A DNA stretch of 64,000 nucleotides, taken from the NCBI GenBank assembly GCA_963971405.1, contig OZ020489.1, forward strand, positions 24,330,290-24,394,289. Direction: 5' to 3'. The translations under genes were made by a program, and so were the position numbers. Source of the DNA: Psococerastis gibbosa (Eukaryota > Arthropoda > Insecta > Psocodea > Psocidae). This document shows, piece by piece, positions 36,201 through 48,200 of the stretch (within the stretch, counting starts at the first letter, position 1; every line of letters starts with the position of its first letter). The notes under the pieces are model-generated. The model was not told where the DNA came from, made no database searches, and was given only the letters and a program-made list of their open reading frames with translations.

Positions 36201-39200
36201 TTCAACTACTGTAGCAACGTTAGTGAAACGGTTTTAGGATCATCATAGAACAAAATGAAAGCAATATTTTTTGTTATAAATATTATTAGTGCGTTTCTTG
36301 AATTTGAGAAATTTATAAAATTTTCTTCTTACTATACTGTATTATAAAATGGATCAATTTGAAAGTAGACAGTTAATTTCGAAGTTAAGGGCATTCAGAC
36401 CACAGAAAAGAGTGGTAAGTCTTACCAAAGGAAGCAGGCCTAGTAAGAGGAAGATGGAAGGCCAAAGCAGTGAAACTGAAGCAACATTTCCGCATAAACC
36501 GTTTGGTAAGGCAAGCAAATTCACTAGCAGGCATGAATGATGATCTTAAACCTTTGCGAACTATTTAAGGAAGTTGAAAGTTATAACAGTGATTTATTGT
36601 CAGATATGCGTCAATTCTGATATAACAGAGTCTAGGAGTCCGTCGAGTCATAAAATCAACAAACATATAAAGGAAAAAAGACGTCAATAATACCACGCGA
36701 TCTCGACGAATGTGAGGAAAGTATGATAAGGAACCCCATAATTATGTATATTCATCCTAGAATGATTGCTGACTGTTATGCTTGGACACCCTGCGACAAG
36801 AAATATTAGAGCTTGATGGTCGTTACCAAATGCCCAAGGAGAGCCTCCGCGTATTTATCACTAGGCGTCTTCACTTCAGGTAAATTAACAATCTGTGCTC
36901 TGTAGTTGAAATGAGAGTAAGAAAAATGAATTTCAATTTGCTAGTATTAGTATTTTGGTCTGATAGACACAATATTTCTAAAGACTTCTCCATAATATAA
37001 AGAAATCAATGTAATCAATTAGTACTCGCATCAGAAGTCATTGTGAAAATGTTGTTCTTGGTTATGTTTTACGCAATAAAATAAAAAACACAACCAGTCG
37101 GTTGAGGAGACTATTATGTATACACGCATCAGAAGTGCAGCAGAAACAAAGAAGTCACAATTAATTTCAATGCTGTGCAGATTTAAGATGTTTGACAAAA
37201 TACAACAGGGGGGTTTAACTCTAATGGCCTGTTTCGTTTTTGGCGGGAATTTCGGAGAACAAAGGAGACACAAAACTGCCAACCGCATAAAAACATATTA
37301 TGAAAAATTGGTTTTGTAACATTGGTAAGGCTGAGCTGCAGGCTACTAGCGGGGTCACAGGTGGCGGATAGTGAACGACCATCAGATATGATGGCCAGCT
37401 GCGAATATACTGAATAAGCAGTCCCCGACCAAGCAGCGACAGGGAAGGAGGATGTGGTGGCAAGACCAGTGGTACGGTCTTGCTTATAAAAAAAAGCTGC
37501 ATGTGTCCAATGACTTCCCTGCGACGTGGCGAGTATGGCCGCCACTAAATAAGCCTATACCGTGTTCTGAAGGCGGATGAGAATGCGTAGAAACATTCCA
37601 ACGGCAGAAGACCACTTAGCCGAAAAAGGGCCGGCTTAAGCTCTTAGACATCACTACAGCATGGTCTGGGCACCCTCTTGCCCTTGGAGAAGGAAATGTT
37701 CTCCTAAAGGCGGATGAACTGAGACAACGGTCAACGGCATAGGATGTAGAAAGCAATGGGAAACTACTACATTAAAGGTCCAAAGGACATCCCAAGAAAC
37801 AGCAACATGATGAATAATAAGTCTCTTGTAAAAAATTGTTCCGGAGATAAAAAAGTCCCCCGTTCGGAGCTCCGGGTGGGGACTGCACGAGATTTTATGA
37901 TTCACTCCAAAGAAGAAAAGAAGACATCAAAGGACCCTGAAATGCAAAAGAAGAAAGAAGAAACGCTTCCTACGACAGGGAAACAGAAGAAGAAGAAGAA
38001 GAAGAAGAAGAAGAAGCATAAGAATAGTGAGGCCCGATTTGCCACTTGGAATGTGAGGACTTTGCTACAAAATAGCAAATTACACAACTTACTTGCAGAA
38101 ATGACAAATATGAAACTCAACGCTCTGGGAATAGCAAAAATGAGGTGGCCCAATAGCGGAGATTTCTGGGAAGACGATTATCGAATTATCCATACTGGTA
38201 CGATTGAAAAGAAACCAGGCCAAGGAGGTGTAGGAATTGTTCTGTGCAAAGACTGGGGCAAAAGAGTCAAAGGGTATGTGCAATGTAATAATGGAAGAAT
38301 AATTCTAGTCAAAATTGAGTCAAAACCCGTAGACACTGTACACATACAGGTATACATGCCTACCAGTCAACATGGTGAGGAAGAAGTAGACCAGTTATAT
38401 GAAACCCTGCGCAAACTGATTAGAGACAATAAAGCACATGACAATCTCATCGTCATGGGAGATTGGAACGCTGTTGTCGGAGAAGGCAGGGAAGGAAGAT
38501 ACATTGGACAATTTGGTCTCGGCATTAGAAATGAACGAGGGGACAAACTGGCCGAATTCTGTGCGCAGCATGACCTAGTTGTAGCAAACACACTATTCCA
38601 ACATCACCCCAGGCGAAGATATATATGGATATCACCAGGGGACAGAACCCGAACACAAATAGATTATATCCTAATAAGATTAAGATACCAAAACCAAATG
38701 AGAGACTGTAGAAGCTACTCTAGCCCTGACATAGACAGTGACCACAATATGGTAATAGCAAAGAGTATACTAAAACTAAAAAAGCTAACCAAAAGAAAAG
38801 GTAAGAGATGGAATTTAGCAAAGCTGAATGACCCTACAACGGCAGCCCAATACCAAAGGGAAACTGATGAAATTGTCACGAGAAATAACCTAGCCCCTAA
38901 TAGCATCAATGAGGAGTGGAACTTGCTTAAAAATAGCATTGCACAAGCGGCTGAAAGAATAATTGGAAAAGCTGTACCAGAAGCTAAAAATGACTGGATG
39001 ACCGAAGAAATAATGCAGTTAATAAAGCAAAGACGCGATGCAAAAAATGATAACAGCGAAGAAGGGCAAAGAACTTATAGATCTCTTCGCAACAGGATAA
39101 ACAGAGAGTCAATAATAGCCAAAGAAAACCACTACCAAAGACAATGCGATGAAATTGACAGATGTATGGAAAGTGGAAACACAGAGCAAGGCTATGCAAA

Positions 39201-42200
39201 GGTGAAGGGACTCTTTGGAAAACGGGGTGGAAAAAGCGAAGCAATTGAAGCAGAGGATGGGAAGATGCTGTTTGATGATGAACAAGTCAGTGGCAGATGG
39301 AAAGGGTATCTAGAAACACTCTACAGCGGGAATAATGTCAATGGGTTCTGCACACCGCAGTTATTTTTAATGACAACTAAACGTTGCCCTGTAGATGTGA
39401 CCTATGCACTGGCAAAACAATATCCGGATATTATAAGCCACAATAACATTTTAAGATCAATTTCCCCTACTTTGGTAAATGGAGAGTTTTTCCAGTTAAA
39501 ATCGGGGACACTTGTTCTGACTTTTACCCAGGCAGAAAAGCGACAATTAGTGAAAGCGCTTGAGGGCAAGTGCCCAGGTAAACTACAAATATGCACCATA
39601 CATGAAAGCCAGGGTAAAACTGAAGAACATGTCCTACTGTGCAGAATAAATCCTAAACCTCTTGAAGTGTACAATAGTATAGCCCACTCTATAGTGGCTA
39701 TATCCCGCCATACTAAGTCATTCCAGTACCTAACGACTAATGAGAGGGATCTGGTAAGCTCATTAATAAACAGGGCACGGCAGCTGAGCGAAAAGAAACT
39801 GAAAATATGCCATGATGAACGCTTGCTACAGGCAAAGGGCACTAAGTACTCTGAGTCACTGCCTACCAGTAAGAAGTACCGTAGCATGGATGAAATTTCT
39901 TTTCGTTGTGGTGCTACATCCCCCACAAATGTTGGATTCTAATATAGACGCAGATATATGCCCATTCAGTAAAAAGCTGTTACAAAGCTCTAAATTGAGA
40001 TTAACTATCAGCCACATTAATATTAGTAGCATGCGGGCAAATTTTGACACCCTGGTTAGTATCATGCAAAATTGGAAATTTTGGCCTGATATATTAATTC
40101 TTAGTGAAATATGGATATATAATGCTGAGGCTCTACTCTATAATCTGGATGGGTACAAAACCTATTACAACTGCAATGAGGGATATGCTGCTGGGGGGGA
40201 GGGGGTGTTTGTTTTTTGCAAAACAAGGCTAAATGTACAACATGTTGATTGCTCTTTTCGGGCAGCCGACATACAACGTCTTTCTCTCATAGTAGGTTCA
40301 ACAAATTTAACTATTTTGGCCGTATATCGCCTGCAAAGATTCAACAAGACAGCATTTTCTGACGAACTGGATGATCTTTTACAACGTATTAAATGTAAAA
40401 ATGTTCTGATTATTGGCGACATCAACATTGATATAATGGGGGATTGTGAAGAGGGGAACAAGTACAAAGAAGTAATGGCTATGAATGGTTTTACTAGTCT
40501 CGTAAACGAGCATACAAGGATAACTGAACAAACAGCCACATGTATAGATCATATCTACTTACGCTCGCTAACATATATCCATGAGAGTGTTGTTACTGAC
40601 TTAGGTGTTACTGATCATCATATGACCTCCATTATCATTAATGCTGATGTCGTTCAAAATTATCATCCCAGGCAAGTAGTGCGAAAGCTTGACATGGATA
40701 GATTTAAGGCAATTGTAAATGTAACTACTTTTGAGGAAATTTTAAATTGTACGGATGTTAATGTCGCTTACGAACTATTCGAGAATAAAATGATTCAGGC
40801 ACAGAAGGCGGCAACTATACCCAAACGCATGTCCAAATACAGAAGTCCGGGGAAGCCATGGTTATCTCGGGAACTTAAAGCCCTCATAAACGAGAAATAT
40901 GCAATTATAAACTCTAAAAAGAGAATTCCTCTAAATTATGAGAGTAAAGAGAGGCTAAAGTTCTTAAAGACATATATAAAGCAACAAGTTCAGCTGGAAA
41001 AAAATTCATTTTATAGCAACAAGTTTACGGAAGCGTCTGGTGATAGTAAAAAACAGTGGAAAGTAATCAATGAAGTAATGGGAGTGTGCAGTAAGGATAA
41101 ACAACCGATTGAAATTGTAAATGACGATGGAGTAGCGATCTCTGATCCTAAGCTGGTGGCAAATGAGTTAAACTGGCTGTTTACGAATCTACCATTGCAA
41201 TTAAAGGAGCAGTTAGTAAAACCACCGTTAAACCAACACAAAGACTCAAAGTCTACACAACAGTCTATTTTTTTATCGCCTGTAACCCACGATGAAGTAA
41301 TGACAGTTATTTCTGGACTAAAAAATAAAAACTCCGCTGGTCCTGATGGTCTATCTACAGGCTGCTTAAAAAATGTTGTGGCTCATATTACTACCTATCT
41401 TACACATATCATACATCTCAGTTTTTCACAAGGAATATTTCCTTATAAAATGAAAGAAGCAATAGTTATACCATTGCATAAGAAAGGGGATCGCCGCTCT
41501 GCAAAGTCATATCGTCCTATAAGTTTACTCAATGTAACAAGTAAAGTCATAGAAAAACTTATGGCAGCTCGCTTGAACAACTTTTTAACGAAACATAATT
41601 GGATAAGTTCAAATCAATTTGGGTTTAGGGCAGGAAAAGGAACAGATTTAGCGTTAATAGAATTTACCCGACCCATATACGATTCTCTAAATAAAGGCCG
41701 TAAAACAGCCAGCTTGTTCTTAGATTTAAGCCGTGCCTTTGATTCTATCGAACACAATTTGCTCCTATCGAACACAATTTGCTCCTAGACATTTTATGGA
41801 ATGCAGGGGTAAGAGGAATAGCATGGGAGTGGTTCAAGAGCTATCTGATCGGGAGGACTCAGAGAGTACGTTTGCAAATTCAAAAAAGTGGAACAGTTGG
41901 TTTTGTAGATAGTGACGCTTTGGAACAACTATGTTCTGTACCACAAGGCTCAATCTTAGGCCCATTATTATTTATTTTATACACTAATCAACTATGCAAC
42001 TTGCGGCTACATGGTACTTTGACTAGCTTCGCTGATGACACGGCACTCTGCTACTCTGCAAGAGACTGGAATGAGATACAAAAGTTTATGACTGAGGATT
42101 TACACCATCTTAACACTTGGTTCCAAATCCATGGCCTTACAATTAATGTTAGTAAAACCTGTTTTCTGCCATACAATCTAAGAACAGGAAGTATAGATGA

Positions 42201-45200
42201 GCCCCTCGAAGTGAGATGCCATGCGTATAATTGCGACTTACAAAATCCAAATTGTCAATGCCCAGCTATCACTAAAGCACAAACGACGAAATACCTTGGC
42301 GTCCACTTCGACAGTGATATGAAATGGAGCAGCCACTTAAAATCGATAAACGGAAAATGTCGAAATTTTTTAAGACAACTTTTTTACCTCCGCACGGTCT
42401 GCCCTCAAAAAATTTTAATCCAACTATACCACTCACTTTGTGAATCTCGGTTAGCGTATGGTATCCAAGTGTGGTGTGGGACCTTTGTTACAAATTTAAA
42501 TTCACTTGTAGTTACCCAAAAATACCTTATTAGAACAATAGTCAAAAAACCTAGAACTTGGCCATCATTCCCTCTCTTTGCGTCTCTCGGTTTATTCCCG
42601 CTGCGGCACTTGTTCTTATACAAGACATTGCGAATTTTTTACTCTATCAGTGGGGACATGGTACAGAGACCCAGACCGGCAAATACTAGAAGAATTGAGC
42701 ACCTTGTAGTACCAAGGGCATACATAGCAAATTTTACCAAATCCTACCAATATATAGCACCAAAATTATTTAACTTACTTAATATTTGTCCTGGGTCGCT
42801 GTCAATAAATAAATTTTCCAAATTCGTCCGGGAATGGCTGATGAGACGGGAAGAGGTGGAATCTTTAATTGAAATAGTGGACTAGACTGTTATGTGTTTA
42901 CGAGAGATCTGTTTTTAATATGTAAGTGTAGTTTAATAAGTTAAATTAAGTCTAATTGATTTTTTCTTTAGTTTTAGAGTAGGGTAAATTGTTATAGGTC
43001 TTCATGTGGGGCTTTACAATTATTGTATTTAAATTGTTCTATATTTAATACATTCATTCATTCATTCATTCATATTGATGAGGTCACACTTGAAAACATT
43101 AACGAATTAGCAGACAGAGACGGTGAACTTGGAGACGAAATTCTCCGCTCTGAATTCAACTATGCGATTGACAAACTCAAGACCAGAAAATCGCCGGGCA
43201 CTGATGAAATACCTGCAGAACTACTCAAACATTGCGGAGAAGAGAGTAAAGATGCTATGTTCAGAATGATAACAACAGCCTACGAGACAGGGGAAATACC
43301 AGATGATTTTAAGAAGTGTCTCATCGTAACTTTACCCAAAAAACAAGGGGCCACAAAATGTGAAAACTACAGAACTTTAAGTCTGGTATCTCATGCATCT
43401 AAAATTTTAACGAACATAGTCCTGAAAAGAATAGAGCCTACCATAGACAGAATTATAACTGACGACCAGTATGGTTTCAGACGAGGCAGAGGCACTAGAG
43501 AAGCCATACTAGCGCTACGCTTGACACTTGAAAAACGAATAAAGAAAAATAAAACCACATACTTAGCCTTCATAGACCTGGAAAAGGCGTTCGATAAAGT
43601 GTCATGGAAAAAATTGTTTGAAATACTCAAAAAGGCAGGACTGAAATACAAAGATAGACGAATTATTATGGCATTGTATAAAGAAGAGACGGCTGTCATC
43701 AGGTGCGGTAACGCTGAAGAACAAGCAAAAATTAAATCAGGAGTTCGACAAGAATGCTCACTCTCTCCAGTCCTGTTCAACCTGTATATTCAGTTTGCTC
43801 TAAATGAAATGAGGGAAGCCCTCAGAAACACAAGAGGTGTTACATGGACAAAAAATAGACATGATAAGATATGCTGATGATATAGCCTTGATCGGGGAAA
43901 GCGAAGAAGAACTGCTTGAATCTTTGGTTACAATGCAGAATGTTTTGAAAGAATACAATATGAAGCTAAACAAGGCAAAGACGAAGACTATGGTGGCCAG
44001 CCGGGAAGAAACCCTAGCCAATGTCGTCCTAGAGGGGGTAACTCTAAAGAACGTCAAGTCCTCAAGTATTGCCCCGATATAGGTCTAAACAAAAACACGT
44101 TAACCAACTTAATGTCAGACACTGAATTTAGCCTAAAAAACCACAATAATGAAAAACACATAGCAGCAGATATTCTGAAAAACGTCAAACTTACACACAA
44201 AAACGATAACACTAAATCTATAAAAAAGAAACTAGCCCAAGATAACCTTACACTCACCAAGGCGGATAAAGGAAATTCTATTGTCATTTTACCTACCCAT
44301 GATTATGTTTCTAAAGTCTTAGACCTCATTTCTGATGAATCCACATTCGTAAAACTTAAAGTAGACCCCACAAACAAATTCCAAAAAGCAACCAAAAAAG
44401 CCATTAAACAAAGCTCTAACACGATACCCCAAGATATAGCCTATAAATTTACCAACATGAACCCCGTAGCTCCTTCATTTTTTGGTCTGGTTAAACTTCA
44501 TAAACCCAATCAACCTATCCGCCCAGTAGTTTCGTATAACAGTGCCCCAGCCAGCAAAGTAGCTAGTTTTCTCAACAAACACATTCGCGAGCTATCAAAC
44601 TTCACACCCCGCCACAGCGTCAAAAACTCATTCGAGTTGGTTTCCCGCCTTAAGCACCTTTCCTTATCCAGCAATGCCAAACTCGTCTCTTTCGATGTCA
44701 AAAATCTGTTTACTAATATTCCCGTACCCGAAGTACGTAAATTAGTTGCCCAGTCACTCTATCACAATAACACCTCGAACAGCCTTATTTCTGAGACCCT
44801 CCTTCTGTTAGACACATGCACCCATCAAAACTATTTCCGCTTCGAATCCGACTACTACCAACAAAAAATAGGTCTACCTATGGGTTCTTCCCTTTCTCCC
44901 CTTCTTGCTGAAATTTTTATGGATAACTTCGAACACAAACTTCTACACAATAAAAATCCCCTAGTTAAATGTATATCTTTCTGGACAAGGTATGTGGATG
45001 ATATCTTCTGCATTTGGACAGGAAGTAACAGACAACTAGACAATTTCTTAAGTTTTATCAACACAATTCACCCAAAAATCCAATTTACCATGGAAGTAGA
45101 AGAAAACAACTCCCTGAACTTCTTAGACCTCACCATCACCAAAAATAATAGTACCCTAGACTTCAAGATATTTCGTAAAGAAACCCATAGCGATAATATA

Positions 45201-48200
45201 ATCCCTGTTGATTCTTCTCACCCATTCCAGCACAAACACGCAGCATTCCATAGTATGATTTTTCGACTCCTTAACATCCCTATGAATCAAACCAACTATA
45301 ATAATGAATTAAATACAATAAAACAAATTGCCCAAAATAACAATTTCAATCTCAACCTAATAGACAGAATCCTACGACATCACAAAATCAAACACAACCT
45401 CAAACTAATTTACCCCCCAGGGAGCTTAAACCCGGTAACCAATAAATCATATTTCAGGATACAATACATAGAAAAAATCACAGAAAAAATTAGTAACCTC
45501 ATTTCTTCTACAACAGACAAAACACCAGCCCCGTACAATCGCAACAATTTGGCCAATAAACTCATGAACTGCAAAACCAAACCAGAAAAAGAAAAAGGCA
45601 ATGGAGTTTATCGTCTAAATTGTAACGATTGTAACGCAATTTACATAGGCCAAACAGGCAGAAGCTTTAAAACTAGGGTCAGAGAACATATAACAGGTAT
45701 AGGAGACACCAACACCAACAGCACATTCGCGAAACACCTTAACTCGGAAAACCACACATTCGATCCTCACAATTGGACAGCCCTACACAAAATAAAGAAA
45801 AGTTACACTTTAAATTTTTTTGAAAATGTTGAAATCAAAAGAGCTTTACACAATAGGGAAAAATTAACAAACGACATAACATTCACACAATCATCCCCTC
45901 TAATAGATCTAGCTAGTAGGTTAGGAATAGGTAACCAGCCACGCCCCTCCCACCCCCTCCTCCCCCCGCTCCCAGTCCTATATAAACCAAGGTTTCCTCT
46001 CCCTAGTCACATTTGCATCTTCTCCTCGAGTTGAGCAAGTCTCAAATCGCCGATAAGGTGTAACTGTGCTAGTGGGTTTCCCTCTGTAGATGGCAGTTCT
46101 TGCCGAAAGCGCTCAGGGTTTTATACTAACACAAGTGGGTTTCTTAGACAAAGTTAATTTCTTAACGATTATTTGGGTTTTACTAATTCGGGTTGTTATA
46201 ACAAGTTTTTCTAAAACTCTAAGTTTTTGTTATTTTTTGTTTACTTCCCATACCTTGGTAGTGCGATTACACAAGATGGAAAATCGGCACAAGAAATCTC
46301 TACCAGAATACATCTTGCAAGAGTGGCATTCAACAAAAAATCCAAAATGTTTGAATCAAATAATATTGACATGAAAATAAGAAAACGAATGCTTAAAACA
46401 CTGGTATGGAGTATACTGCTGTATGGCTGCGAAACTTGGTGCATACATGAAAGTGACAAAAAGAAACTAGAGGCCTTTGAGATGTGGTGCTACAGGAGAA
46501 TGCTGCAAATTTCATGGCGAGACCATATCGCGAATGAGGAGGTGCTTCGTAGGCTAAACGAAAAAAGAATATTAACGATAGCTATATCTACGAGGAGGGC
46601 CAGATTTATGGGGCACCTTATCAGGCATGAAAGCCTTCTAAACACCATTGTTGAAGGCTCAGTCGAGGGCACAAACCACAGAGGCAGGCCGAGAAAGGAG
46701 CACATGGAGGACGTAATGGCGGACATGGAATGCGGGACCTACTGGGAAATGAAAAGGATCGCGGAAGACAGGGAGGAGTGGAGAAGAAGAGTCAAGTTGC
46801 TGCAAACCAATCGATAGATTGTAACCCCAGAAGAAGAACATTGGTAGTCTCTAGTCTCCTGCTCAAAGGCGGCGACCATTTTGATTTTCCAAAACTCAAA
46901 CAAAACCGTTAACGGTACGGGAGACAATATATAAGTGTTTAAGTGATATTTCATCCAGAAAAGTGGTGAGTAATGTGTATTTTATGTATAGTTAACTATG
47001 CTTCATAATGAGCACGAAAAAACTGCGCATTTTTTGATTAAAAAACGGAGTGTTTGTATTTATTACAACTGGGAACTAGGAAGCCGTTACTGGCGTTACT
47101 ATTTTAATTTTTAACGCTACTCGGCGTGGTTATGCCAGAAATCAGAATAAAACCAACATTGCTTCTTCTTTGCTCATTTAATTGATTATTTATTGTAAGT
47201 TCAGTTTTTAAAATAATTTACTAATTTTATTTTGGCTAATTTACCTTAATAGCCTAGCATTCTAGAAACTGAACACGCACTGAAATTCTTTGCCATAACA
47301 GATAGATTTGTTCCCGGGTACCTATATATATATATCTGCCGTAGGGTTCAATTTGACAATTTTGGCTATCTTTCTGTATTCTAAAGCCCTCGATTGATCG
47401 GTGAGGCATGCACAAAGTCTACAATGGGCAGTCATACTTGCAATAGCTAAGTATGCAATGAATTGGGATATGGATTATCTATAATATTTTAATTATTTTA
47501 TTTACTTCCGTTATTATCTAAGCCCGTGCTCGCTTTCGTAATTATTAAATAGGAAACCATGTAGAGTCTTATGGGTGGGACAAACCCAGTAGGCTAAAGC
47601 CTATCGTAATATACTGCAACTATTTTTTATGTGCAGGAGTAACCTGGTAACTGGACTGATGTTGGCACACACCTGGACAGGAGTATTGCCACTGACTCAA
47701 AAGGATTCACTAGTTCCTGTCAATCCACTTCTCACCTTTCAATCAGCCGCTAAAGCGTAGAAAATCGGAGGCAAACGACTGCAATTTTCTCAGAACAAGG
47801 TAAGGCATTAGCATACTATACTCTTTGAGCCCACTTTTTATTTTCTCTACCAGTTTAGCCCAATTTCTACTAATCTATATTGCAAAGAATTACAACATAG
47901 TGAGAATAGCTTTTTTCATTGACTCCAATATAACTTATTTTCACTACATCAGCCGAGAGTTATGATCGATCTCCCTGTACCAACACTTACGTACAGAGAG
48001 GCAATCTTGAATTTTTTTAATGAGATTTTCAAATGACCCCTTTCTTATCTTTGCAGTCATGACCATTCTTTGTTCATAAAGTATTTTTGAATTAAATGTA
48101 TCCCTTAACTACTGCACTAGTTAGTACTTATGCAAACATTATTTCCATATTTATTTCATATAGTTTGTCTAACCATTTAATTTTAAATTTCAGCTCGCGG

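Larger units (their letters stand above)
39333..43075 (+). mobile_element. 5'-truncated LINE whose ORF1 encodes an RNA-virus-like SF1 helicase
   Basis: Inserted into the RTE between RWKGYLETLYSG and DEVTLENINEL. It contains the 3' part of an ORF1 (39334-39942) with helicase motifs, an overlapping ORF2 (39929-42885) with endonuclease and RT, an ~160-bp 3' UTR and a (CATT)n tail (43051-43073). The absence of any sequence 5' of the helicase half shows ordinary 5' truncation. Confidence 0.8.
37330..46830 (+). mobile_element. RTE-type LINE split by two other retroelements
   Basis: The three RTE parts are 5' leader plus endonuclease (37330-39332), reverse transcriptase (43076-44057) and C-terminal region (46245-46817). 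Each resumes where the previous stopped. The endonuclease resembles craniofacial-development-protein-2-like RTE ORFs. The insertions are a 3.7-kb LINE and a 2.2-kb Penelope-like element. The element cannot be active. Confidence 0.85.

Noticed and set aside
36349..36540. Host gene encoding MDQFESRQ..
   Set aside because: The same start is present inverted at 49000 inside a long repeated arm, so it belongs to a repeat and not to a single-copy gene.
37902..38153. Minus-strand ORF with a poly-Phe run
   Set aside because: It is the antisense of the AAG-repeat Lys tract in the RTE ORF.
39334..39942. Endogenous RNA-virus integration standing alone
   Set aside because: The helicase frame runs straight into the LINE endonuclease ORF with an overlapping start, and no other viral gene is nearby; a LINE ORF1 is simpler.
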